Shown: positions 1 through 7,747 of the stretch, piece by piece
Position numbering within the stretch: the first letter of the stretch is position 1
Layout of the letters: each line of letters begins with the position of its first letter
Assembly (NCBI GenBank): GCA_028824295.1
Contig: JAPPED010000023.1
Location: forward strand, 29,130 to 93,129
Length of the DNA stretch: 64,000 bases
Reading direction: 5' to 3'
Source: Rhodospirillales bacterium
GTDB taxonomy: Bacteria > Pseudomonadota > Alphaproteobacteria > TMED109
The notes under the pieces: model-generated
The model's database searches: none
What the model saw: only the letters and a program-made list of their open reading frames with translations
What the model was told of the DNA's origin: nothing
Program-made: the position numbers and the translations under genes

Positions 1-1
1 G

Positions 2-157
2 GCCACGCGTGCGATGCGGGCGACCCTTGGCGACCTGCGCGCCCAGGGCAAGGCGCCGGACCACCTGCAGGGAGGGTTTGACGACATGTGCGAAACCGCC
101 GGCCTCGAAGCCTACATGCGCTACGCGGAACGCCAGGAAACGGGAGCGGCGTCATGA
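2..157 (+). CDS. C-terminal end of an unrecognised protein (5' partial)
   Basis: An open frame enters from the left edge of the window and runs 51 codons to a TGA whose ATGA overlaps the start of the TRAP binding-protein gene. The visible C-terminus is polar, includes GGFDDMCETAGLEAYMRYAE and has no membrane segment. I do not recognise the family. The 4-nt stop/start overlap with dctP implies it is the upstream gene of the transporter operon, so a catabolic enzyme or dehydrogenase acting on the transported substrate is a reasonable guess, but that rests on position only. Confidence 0.55.
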   Translation, partial: ATRAMRATLGDLRAQGKAPDHLQGGFDDMCETAGLEAYMRYAERQETGAAS

Positions 158-1173
158 CCCGGCCGGCGCGCTGGCTGTCACTGGCCGCGACGGCCTTCCT
201 GGCCGTAGGTTTCGCTCACGGGCCCGCCGAAGCCGAGACTAAGCTGCGGATTACCACGCAGCTTCCGCTGACCACGCCGCTCGGTCAGAACCTCGTGCGT
301 TTCAAGGAGCTTGTCGAGGCGGAATCGGACGGCGAGCTGGTGGTGGAGATTTACCCGGCGGCCCAGCTCTTCACCGACAAAGAGGTTCCGGGAGCCGTCG
401 CCTCGGGCCAGATCGAGATGGGCTCGTCGTCGCTCGCCCGTTTTGCCGGCACCATCCCGGCCGTCGACATCTTCAACGTGCCGTTCCTGCTGGACACGCC
501 GGAACTGGTCCGGGCGGCCACCGAGCCGGATTCTCCCGTACGCGGTCCGCTTGACGCCGCGATGACCTCGAAGGGCGCCCGCCCGCTGTGGTGGCAACCC
601 TACGGACTGTCGGTCCTGATGACGCGCGATACGGTCGTCCGTCGACCCGAGGACCTCCAAGGCCTCAAGATGCGTACGTTCGGCAAGGCACTCGAGCAAT
701 TCGTGAACCACGTCGGCGGCGCTGCCACGAACATCGGTGGATCTCGGCAGTACCTCGCCTACGAACGCGGCACAGTCGACGGCGGCATGACCGGCATGCA
801 AAGCGTCAGCGAACGAAAGCTGTATCAGGTCATGAATCACCTGACCGTCACGAATCACAGCAACATCGAGTTCATCGTGCTGATCAACGATCGGGTCTGG
901 CAGCAACTGGGGCCCGCGCTCCAGGTCCTCATCAGCCGGGCCGCGCGAACGGTGGAAATCGAGATGCGCGACGCACTGGCCGAGATCGAGGCCGAAGCGT
1001 ACGCCGTGGCGGAAGCCAACGGGATGAGCATCCATCGCCTCAGCGCAACCGATGTCGCGGCCTGGCAGGACGCCACCCGTGGCCTCAAGGAGCTCTACCG
1101 AACGGCCGCTGGGCCTCTCGGTGAGCAGCTGCTGGCTGCCGCCGAGGCGCTACGCGCCGCCAGCACGCCCTGA
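154..1173 (+). CDS. dctP: TRAP transporter substrate-binding protein, DctP family
   Basis: Periplasmic solute receptor of a tripartite ATP-independent transporter; it binds an organic acid (substrate not deducible) and hands it to the DctQ/DctM membrane pair. The product is 339 aa. Residues 1-28 form a Sec signal peptide (Arg near the N-terminus, hydrophobic core LAATAFLAVGFA, cleavage after an AEA-like site). The body has DctP hallmarks such as ITTQLPLTTPLG near the mature N-terminus, GLKMRTFGKALEQF and the KLYQVMNHLT region near residues 220-235. I chose the ATG at 154 rather than an in-frame ATG at 88, because it directly precedes the signal peptide and overlaps the previous stop by 4 nt. 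It lies 14 nt upstream of dctQ in one operon. Confidence 0.93.
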   Translation: MTRPARWLSLAATAFLAVGFAHGPAEAETKLRITTQLPLTTPLGQNLVRFKELVEAESDGELVVEIYPAAQLFTDKEVPGAVASGQIEMGSSSLARFAGTIPAVDIFNVPFLLDTPELVRAATEPDSPVRGPLDAAMTSKGARPLWWQPYGLSVLMTRDTVVRRPEDLQGLKMRTFGKALEQFVNHVGGAATNIGGSRQYLAYERGTVDGGMTGMQSVSERKLYQVMNHLTVTNHSNIEFIVLINDRVWQQLGPALQVLISRAARTVEIEMRDALAEIEAEAYAVAEANGMSIHRLSATDVAAWQDATRGLKELYRTAAGPLGEQLLAAAEALRAASTP

Positions 1174-1187
1174 AGGCACCTCCTCGA

Positions 1188-1697
1188 GTGCTCCACCTGA
1201 TCAATCGCATGACCCAGGTCGCAGCGTGGGTCGCCGGGGCCCTGTTCGCGGTAATCGGGCTCATCGTGTTCTACGAAGTGGCCATGCGGCATGCCTTCCT
1301 GGCACCGACCAGCTGGGTCGAGGAAACCGCGCGAGTGCTGCAGATCTATGGAGTCTTCCTGGCGGCGGCGTGGCTCGTCGGGCGCCGCGAACACATCCGC
1401 ATCACCGTCCTGACCGCCCATCTTCCGCCGGCGGTGCAGACCTGGCTGTCGCGCATCGTGCTGCTGGTGATCGGGGCCGTGGCCGGCGTCTCTGCCTGGT
1501 ACGGAATCAAGCTGATGCAGTTCTCGATCGACATCGGGCAGACCACCGACACTACCCTGGAATTGCCGATGTGGCTGCTGCAGGGGCCGGTCGTCGCCGG
1601 GCTGGCGCTGATCGTCCTGCAAGTGCTGGCGACGGTCATCGGAAGCTTTCGTTCGCCCGCGCTCCTCGGAGGCGAGCAACCCCATCGCGAGGTCTGA
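1188..1697 (+). CDS. dctQ: TRAP transporter small permease, DctQ family
   Basis: Small membrane subunit (169 aa, about four transmembrane helices) that pairs with DctM in the inner membrane. Visible features are a first helix around residues 12-32 (VAGALFAVIGLIVFYEVAMR), the DctQ-typical sequence SWVEETARVLQIYGVFLAAA, and later hydrophobic stretches around residues 86-105 and 125-150. The start is a GTG at 1188; an ATG at 1209 is possible but would trim the N-terminus. The gene is 14 nt after dctP and 9 nt before dctM, so the three are surely cotranscribed. Confidence 0.9.
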   Translation: MLHLINRMTQVAAWVAGALFAVIGLIVFYEVAMRHAFLAPTSWVEETARVLQIYGVFLAAAWLVGRREHIRITVLTAHLPPAVQTWLSRIVLLVIGAVAGVSAWYGIKLMQFSIDIGQTTDTTLELPMWLLQGPVVAGLALIVLQVLATVIGSFRSPALLGGEQPHREV

Positions 1698-1706
1698 CGG
1701 CGCGCC

Positions 1707-3002
1707 GTGACCGGCATTTTCATTCTGCTGACGCTGTTCGGATTCCTGCTGGCCGGAATCGACATCGCCTTCGCCATGGCCGGGCTCGGCATCGTGATGC
1801 TGCTGGTCGGCGGCTACTCACCGCTGATGGTCCCGCAGGCGATGCTCTCCAGCGTCGACAATTTCATCCTGCTGGCGGTGCCGCTGTTCATCCTGATGGC
1901 CAATGTGCTGCTCAAGGGGGGTGCCGGCGAACGCCTGTTCAGCGCGGTGCAGAGCTGGATCGGTCACTGGCCGGGCGGGCTGGCCGTGGCAACCGTCCTG
2001 TCCTGCGCCATCTTCGGAGCGACGTCCGGATCATCGGTCGCCACGTCGGCAACGATCGGTACGGTCGCGATCCCGGAGATGGTCAACCGCGGCTACGAGC
2101 GGCGCTTCGTCTTCGGCCTGCTGGCGGCGGGCGGCACCCTGGGAATCCTGATACCCCCTTCGATCCCGATGATCGTGTTCGGTTTCGTACTCTCGGAGTC
2201 GATCGTCGACCTGTTCCTGGCGGGAATCGGCCCCGGCTTGCTGCTGGCCACAGTGTTCATCGCGTACGTCGTGGCAAAGGCGCACTTCGGGTCGGGCTAC
2301 CAGTCGATGCCCCGAGCCAGCTGGGTAGAACGGTGGACGGCCACGGCACGGGCATTGCCTGCCTTCGCGCTCGCGGCTGGCATCGTGTTCGGTATCTATC
2401 TAGGCGTTTTCACACCCACGGAAGCCGCCGGCGTCGGCTTCGTCGCGGCACTGGTGATCACGCTGGGCATCTATCGCTCGCTGCGGTTTTCCGACCTGCC
2501 GCAGATCGCGATCGCGTCGATGCGAACGACCGTGATGATCCTGTTCATCATCGTCGGCGCGAAGGTGTTCGGGCAGGCCATTACGCTCTACCAGCTCCCG
2601 CAGGATGTCACCGCGCTCGTAACCGGCAGCATGACCAGCCCAATCGCATTCATCGTGGCCATCTGCGCGTTGCTGCTCGCGCTGGGCTGTGTCCTTGAGA
2701 CGCTTTCGATGATGCTGTTGATGCTGCCCATCATTCAGCCGTCACTGGGTGGCCTCGGCATTGACCCAATCTGGTTTGGCGTGATCTTCACGATGATGAT
2801 CGAGTGCGCCCTGATCACGCCTCCGGTCGGCCTGAACCTGTTCGTGATTCAGGCGGTCGCCCGCCAGACCCCTGACGGAGCCGGAACCACGATCGCCGAC
2901 ATTGTGCACGGCGTGCTCCCCTTCGTGATCCTGATCCTGATCACGGTGTCGATCGTCGTGGCCGTCCCGGATATCGCGCTCTACATCCCGTTCCGCTTGT
3001 AG
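1707..3002 (+). CDS. dctM: TRAP transporter large permease, DctM family
   Basis: Large TRAP membrane subunit (431 aa, the usual size) forming the sodium-coupled translocation path. The protein is hydrophobic throughout, with many predicted helices, and contains the DctM-typical blocks VPLFILMANVLLKGG near residues 57-71, the GATSGSSVATSATIG loop near residue 100, GGTLGILIPPSIPMIVFG and, near the C-terminus, ECALITPPVGLNLFVIQ. It starts at GTG 1707, 9 nt after the dctQ stop. With dctP and dctQ it completes the transporter. No substrate can be assigned; the LacI-type regulator 850 bp downstream on the same strand is a candidate controller and would fit a sugar acid. Confidence 0.95.
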   Translation: MTGIFILLTLFGFLLAGIDIAFAMAGLGIVMLLVGGYSPLMVPQAMLSSVDNFILLAVPLFILMANVLLKGGAGERLFSAVQSWIGHWPGGLAVATVLSCAIFGATSGSSVATSATIGTVAIPEMVNRGYERRFVFGLLAAGGTLGILIPPSIPMIVFGFVLSESIVDLFLAGIGPGLLLATVFIAYVVAKAHFGSGYQSMPRASWVERWTATARALPAFALAAGIVFGIYLGVFTPTEAAGVGFVAALVITLGIYRSLRFSDLPQIAIASMRTTVMILFIIVGAKVFGQAITLYQLPQDVTALVTGSMTSPIAFIVAICALLLALGCVLETLSMMLLMLPIIQPSLGGLGIDPIWFGVIFTMMIECALITPPVGLNLFVIQAVARQTPDGAGTTIADIVHGVLPFVILILITVSIVVAVPDIALYIPFRL

Positions 3003-3196
3003 CTCGAGCGGCAGCACCGACGTCGCAGGGACTCGGAACTGCACTCCAGAGCAGATGCCATGGTTTGGGAATTACTCCACGTGCAACACCTGCCGGAACC
3101 GGTTACCCACGCGGGACCGGTCGCCACCGCACTGCCAGCCAGCGCGGGTGCGGTAGGCTAGACCTGCTCATCCGACCCGATCCCGGGGATGTCCCG

Positions 3197-3607
3197 ATGC
3201 TGAAACTGGCACTCTTCGTCATCTTAACCTTTGCCGCCAGCTCCCCTGCCCGCGCCGAGATAACGGATATCGGCACTACTACGCTTGAACAGCTGCTGGC
3301 GAACGGGGTTGCTGTCATCGACATCCGAAGACCCGATGAGTGGGTGCAGACCGGTATCATCGAAGGCAGCCACCTTCAGACTTTCTTCGATGAAGAGGGA
3401 CGCTTTGACGTCCGCGCATGGATGGCAGCGATCGGGCCGATCGCCGCTGCCGATGAACCCATCGTGTTGATCTGCCGCAGCGGCGGACGCAGCGCTGCGG
3501 TGAGCCGCCTCCTGAGCGAGCAGCTTGGATACCGACAGGTCTACAACGCGCACCAGGGCATCCTGCAATGGATTGCCGAGGGTCGACCGACCGTGCCGCC
3601 CCGTTAG
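3197..3607 (+). CDS. Exported rhodanese-like protein
   Basis: A 136-aa single-domain rhodanese with a signal peptide (residues 1-20, MLKLALFVILTFAASSPARA, cleavage after ARA). The fold is marked by VIDIRRPDEW (residues 40-49) and by the active-site loop CRSGGRS at residues 93-99, where Cys93 would carry the persulfide. Known family role: sulfur transfer or redox sensing; the partner here is unknown. The ATG at 3197 was chosen because the signal peptide starts there; the in-frame extension upstream is not protein-like. It lies 194 bp after dctM with no recognisable terminator between them. Confidence 0.85.
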   Translation: MLKLALFVILTFAASSPARAEITDIGTTTLEQLLANGVAVIDIRRPDEWVQTGIIEGSHLQTFFDEEGRFDVRAWMAAIGPIAAADEPIVLICRSGGRSAAVSRLLSEQLGYRQVYNAHQGILQWIAEGRPTVPPR

Positions 3608-3847
3608 CACGGACATCAAGACACAATGACACAGAGTGTGCGGTTTGAAGATGTGGCGACACAGTTGAAACCCCTTTCGTGCCTTAGCGTGCCGTAATAG
3701 TTGGTCAGGCGCTGCCGGCTGACAACGGACTTCTGTGTGTCGCTTGTCCGCGCGTACGGGAGTGGTATCGCCTCCAACCGTGCAAGTTCAACCAGGCCAT
3801 GATACCTTCAAGTCTCAGCGGCCTTGGAGCGCTCCTTCTTGGGCAGG

Positions 3848-4861
3848 ATGACTCTCCGCGACGTTGCCGAACACGTTGGTGTGTCCGCGGCGACGGTATC
3901 TCTCGCGATGCGCGGTAACGAGCGAATCTCGGCCGCGACACGGGAGCGGGTTCTCGCTGCCATTGCCGAGCTCGGCTACGTCTATCAACGGAGCGCGGCA
4001 AGCCTTCGCACCTCCATGACCCAGACCGTTGGGGTCATTCTCAACAACGTTTCGGACCCATTCTTCGGCTCGCTGCTCGCGTCATTGGAGGACGCGTTAG
4101 CAGCGTCCGGGCGAACGGCGTTTCTGTGCCACACGAATGAGGTGATCTCGCGCCAGACCGACTTCGTTCGAAAGATGGCGGAGTACAGCGCCGATGGCCT
4201 GATCGTTTGTCCCGCGGTCGGCACGACATCGGCCCATTTTCAGCCCGGGCAGGGCGGCATCCCGCCAACCGTCTTCGTGTCGCGAGCCCTGTTCGAACTC
4301 GGATTCGATTACGTGATCAACGATGACAGCGAAGCGGCGCGAATGGCAACCAATCGACTGCTCCGCCAGGGCCACCGACGGATTGCCTTTGTCGGCGGGG
4401 ACACCCGGGTCAGCTGCTTCGTTGAACGATTCAGCGGCTATCGCGAGTCACTCGACCGTGCTTCAGTAGGATTCGACCCGGCGCTCGTTAGATCCTCCGT
4501 TCCGACCCGGAAGGCCGGATTTGACGCAGCACGCTGGATAGCATCGCTATCACCGCGGCCCACGGCCGCTATCTGCTACAACGATTCCCTTGCGCTCGGT
4601 CTGATGGCGGGCCTCCAGAGAGACGGACTGTACCCGGGAAGGAATTTCGCGCTGATCGGTAGTGAGGACGTGGAAGAAACCGGCATGACCAACCCTGCGC
4701 TGAGCGTCACCGCCGTCGACCGTGACGAAATGGGACGGCGCGCGGCCGCGGCCCTCATCGAGCGTATCGACCAACCGGAATCACCGCAGCAGCGGATCGT
4801 CCTCCGGCCGGAACTGATCATTCGGGAAACCTGCGGATTCCGGATTCCATCGGGATCGTGA
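3848..4861 (+). CDS. LacI-family transcriptional regulator
   Basis: 337-aa repressor or activator. The N-terminal helix-turn-helix and hinge helix are clear: TLRDVAEHVGVSAATVSLAM at residues 2-21, followed by the LacI-typical RISAATRERVLAAIAELGY. The rest is a periplasmic-binding-protein-like effector domain (TVGVILNNVSDPFFGSLLA, FVGGDTRVSCFVERFSGYR, ICYNDSLALGLM). The ATG at 3848 gives the canonical LacI start; a TTG at 3824 would add eight residues and has no better ribosome site. Target genes are not shown by the sequence; the TRAP operon upstream and the genes around 5-7 kb are the nearest candidates. It converges on the glutathione transferase gene. Confidence 0.92.
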   Translation: MTLRDVAEHVGVSAATVSLAMRGNERISAATRERVLAAIAELGYVYQRSAASLRTSMTQTVGVILNNVSDPFFGSLLASLEDALAASGRTAFLCHTNEVISRQTDFVRKMAEYSADGLIVCPAVGTTSAHFQPGQGGIPPTVFVSRALFELGFDYVINDDSEAARMATNRLLRQGHRRIAFVGGDTRVSCFVERFSGYRESLDRASVGFDPALVRSSVPTRKAGFDAARWIASLSPRPTAAICYNDSLALGLMAGLQRDGLYPGRNFALIGSEDVEETGMTNPALSVTAVDRDEMGRRAAAALIERIDQPESPQQRIVLRPELIIRETCGFRIPSGS

Positions 4862-4954
4862 CGCACGGTTCAGTGGACGGCACGGTCTTCCACGACGCAA
4901 GTTCTCCCGGCACAGGACCGCACAAGTCGGATCGCGGATCGCGAGTCGGCAGTC

Positions 4955-5830
4955 CTACGCGGCGGCCTCAAGCCGGTCCTGGGTCCGAAGCTCGAAGTCG
5001 GATGCATCGTGGCGCTCGCGGAGCTGGTCTTCCAGCGGGCCACTGATGCGGTTGACTTTCCGGCCCCTTACCACGGCGTCGCGGGCGGCGATCTCTTCAT
5101 ACCAGCGGACCACGTTCTTGTATTCGCTTGCCGCCAGAAACTCGGCCGCGTCGTATAGCCTGCCCGTCGTCAGGACACCGTACCATGGCCAGACCGCGAT
5201 ATCGGCAACAGTGTACGCGTCGCCGGCCAGGTAGCGTGTCTCGGCCAAGCGCCTATCGAGGACATCGAGCTGGCGTTTTACCTCCATGGTGTAGCGATCG
5301 ATCGGGTACTCCATCTTGTAGGGCGCGTATGCGTAGAAGTGCCCGAACCCGCCGCCGAGGTAGGGCGACGAGCCCATCTGCCAGAACAGCCAGGAGAGAC
5401 ACTCGGCCCGTTCGGACGGGTCTTTCGGAATGAAGGCGCCAAATTTCTCCGCGAGGTAGAGCAGGATCGCTCCCGATTCGAACACCCGCGTCGGTTTGGG
5501 CAGCGAGTAGTCCACCAAGGCGGGAATCTTCGAGTTCGGATTGATGGCAACGAACCCGGACCCGAACTGATCGCCGTTCCCGATGTGGATCACGTAGGCG
5601 TCGTACTCCGCACCGCTGTGCCCGGTCGCCAGCAACTCCTCGAGCATCACCGTGACCTTGACCCCGTTGGGAGTCGCCAGGGAGTACAGCTGGAGCGAGT
5701 GTTCGCCGCGCGGAAGTTCCTTTTCGTGCGTGGCGCCGGACACGGGGCGGTTGATCGAGGCAAAGCGGCCGCCGCTCTCCTTTTCCCATTTCCAGACTGT
5801 CGGTGGTTCGTAAGGTTCAGCATCCGTCAT
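4955..5830 (-). CDS. yghU: YghU-type glutathione transferase / disulfide-bond oxidoreductase
   Basis: 291-aa nu-class GST-like enzyme that reduces disulfides and peroxides with glutathione. It aligns along its whole length with E. coli YghU from memory: the N-terminal RFASINRPVSGATHEKELP, the thioredoxin-fold LYSLATPNGVKVTVMLEELL, GFVAINPNSKIPALVD and [16 protein letters not shown] (glutathione-binding Glu-Ser), then the helical domain with GGGFGHFYAYAPYKMEYPID and C-terminal LRERHDASDFE. The start at 5830 is preceded by GGAAG at good spacing; longer in-frame starts upstream lack homology. It is convergent with the LacI-family gene, 93 bp apart. Confidence 0.95.
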   Translation of the reverse strand: MTDAEPYEPPTVWKWEKESGGRFASINRPVSGATHEKELPRGEHSLQLYSLATPNGVKVTVMLEELLATGHSGAEYDAYVIHIGNGDQFGSGFVAINPNSKIPALVDYSLPKPTRVFESGAILLYLAEKFGAFIPKDPSERAECLSWLFWQMGSSPYLGGGFGHFYAYAPYKMEYPIDRYTMEVKRQLDVLDRRLAETRYLAGDAYTVADIAVWPWYGVLTTGRLYDAAEFLAASEYKNVVRWYEEIAARDAVVRGRKVNRISGPLEDQLRERHDASDFELRTQDRLEAAA

Positions 5831-6104
5831 TGCGTCTTCCTTCAAGGGCTTAGCGGACATTTGCGGAATCCGGCATCCGGACTTTGGGGACGCCGAAGCG
5901 ATTGACTTAGCATTCCGGGACTCGGATTGCACGCGCACTGTCGCTCATGTCGGCAGGGGATCCCGTTGACCGCTGAAACCCCGCACCCTCCAAGAAGTCG
6001 GGTTCATCCCAATTGGATCGAGCGTCAGCCCCCGGATGGCTGCAGGCGATCTCTCTGGCCGAGCGGGCAGCTTGCCCCTCGCCAGAATCGACGCTGCCGC
6101 CTGG

Positions 6105-7346
6105 TCAGCCCGTCAATCTGTTCCGCTCGATATTCGCGCTTCGCACCGGAATGCCGAATTCCTCGTGACAGACGTCTGCAAGCACCTTCACACCCTCCCG
6201 AATCGCGTCTGCCGTCGGGTTCCCAAAACAAAGGCGTATCCGCGAACGCGCAGGCACCGCATCAGCTGACCAGTCGGGTCCGGGATTAATGGCCACTCCT
6301 CGGGCGGCCGCGGCTGTAGCCAGCTTCGTGGCGTCTACGGCATCCGGGAATGTGACCCACAGGAAGATCCCGCCGGGAGGCGGCGTGAATTCGGCCGTCG
6401 TTCCGAAGTTCTCCTCCAGCGCCTCGATCATCGCGTCGAGCTTGTCCTTGAGCAGCACGGTGACCTTGGCAACATGATCGTCAAAATGCACTCGGCAATA
6501 CTCGGACAGCATCATCTGTTCGAGGGCGCCGGTGCCACCGTCTTCCTTGCAGGCAGCCATTTGCGCCACGAGGTTTGGCTCCGCAACGATGTAGCCCACT
6601 CGGAGAGCCGGCGCGATGGTCTTCGAAAACGAACCGCAGTGGATGACCTGTTGGCAGCGGTCCATGGCTGCAATAGCTGGTGGACGTTCACCCGTCCACA
6701 ATAGGTCCGCGTAACACTCATCCTCGAAAATCGGCACACCGTATTCGGCAGACACTTCCAGCAGTTCTGCGCGCCGTGCCTCGGGCATGATGCTGCCGTC
6801 AGGATTCTGGACGGTCGGAATGACGTAGATGAACTTCGGCTGGATTGCCCGCGCCTTGAGCTGAGCCAGCTTCGCAGCCAGCCGATCCGCGCGCATGCCG
6901 CTTTCGTCGAGCGGGATGCCGACCGGCTTCACGCCGAGACTCCGGAGCCGGCTGAGCGTGCCCGCATAGGTGAACTGCTCAACCAAGACCGTGTCGCCGG
7001 GACAGCAAAAGACCTCGTAAACAAGTTCGAGCGCCTGTATTGATCCGGAAGTGATCAGGACATCATCAGGTGAAACCGACAGGCCACTGCGCTTCTCGAG
7101 TTTTGCAGCGACAAACTCCCGGAGCGGCCGATAACCAAGCGGGCCGCTCTCCAGTCCATAGGTAGACAGCGTGGCTCCGTCCCGCCGCAGAGCCGTCGCC
7201 GTCGCCGTGATCATGTCCTCGACCGGCACGCTAGCTGCATCGACGTGCCCGCCAATGAAATTGTAGGGCGGGCGCCCCTGCCAGCCGGGAGCAGGTGCTG
7301 GGAGATCAGGCGCCAGCAGCGCCGCGTAGTCGATGGTCACTGCCAC
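6105..7346 (-). CDS. PLP-dependent aminotransferase, class I/II (2-aminoadipate aminotransferase-like)
   Basis: 413-aa fold-type I aminotransferase of the group related to LysN and MocR C-terminal domains, without a GntR domain. Supporting motifs are YGLESGPLGYRPLREFVA (residues ~63-80), the PLP-phosphate region ITSGSIQALELVYEVFCCPG, the Asn/Asp positions in IPTVQNPDGSIMP and FEDECYADLLW, and the Schiff-base lysine in HCGSFSKTIAPALRVGYI near residue 240. Substrate specificity cannot be read from sequence. It starts at GTG 7346, 8 nt after AAGGAGA. The 400 bp upstream are non-coding and presumably hold its promoter. Confidence 0.9.
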   Translation of the reverse strand: MAVTIDYAALLAPDLPAPAPGWQGRPPYNFIGGHVDAASVPVEDMITATATALRRDGATLSTYGLESGPLGYRPLREFVAAKLEKRSGLSVSPDDVLITSGSIQALELVYEVFCCPGDTVLVEQFTYAGTLSRLRSLGVKPVGIPLDESGMRADRLAAKLAQLKARAIQPKFIYVIPTVQNPDGSIMPEARRAELLEVSAEYGVPIFEDECYADLLWTGERPPAIAAMDRCQQVIHCGSFSKTIAPALRVGYIVAEPNLVAQMAACKEDGGTGALEQMMLSEYCRVHFDDHVAKVTVLLKDKLDAMIEALEENFGTTAEFTPPPGGIFLWVTFPDAVDATKLATAAAARGVAINPGPDWSADAVPARSRIRLCFGNPTADAIREGVKVLADVCHEEFGIPVRSANIERNRLTG

Positions 7347-7747
7347 CTTGATTCTCCTTCATCCGTTCTGGATACATTGCGTGATGTCCGCGGATAACAC
7401 GTGGGCGACTGTTACCCTTGCGGACCAACGATACGTGCCGTTGCGTCGGCGGCGTACACGTTATACGGACCCCGCTGGATGTCTCCAACTTGCTTCGAGG
7501 CAACTCCCGGTGTCCCAACACGGACGGGCGTTCAACGGTCGCTGACGATCGTATAACATCAAACATCTGATGATAGTCTCGCGAGGCAGCGATGGCTGGT
7601 GCGTCGGAACCAATAGAGCCGGGCAAACCGGTTGAAACCGCGTATCTACTTTACACTCGCAGGTGGGCGCCAGCGTCCGTGCATCGGCGACCAGAGAAGC
7701 CTGTCAAGTCGTCTGCATCCGCGAAGCCTTGTTCAGAGGTCTTGTCG
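7347..7747. other. Intergenic region upstream of the aminotransferase gene
   Basis: About 400 bp without a supportable gene. Leftward transcription from the polyketide operon would enter it, and the aminotransferase promoter should lie here. The only structure noted is an 8-bp inverted pair, GTTATACG at 7460-7467 and CGTATAAC at 7550-7557, whose significance is unclear. No terminator hairpin with a T-run was seen. Confidence 0.4.

Noticed and set aside
1052..2698. A long plus-strand open frame across dctQ and dctM in another frame
   Set aside because: The protein is Arg- and Pro-rich without motifs, while the TRAP genes in the other frame are unmistakable.
7460..7557. Inverted pair GTTATACG / CGTATAAC in the intergenic region
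   Set aside because: Only 8 bp with an 83-bp gap; expected by chance at this frequency. Noted in the region entry only.
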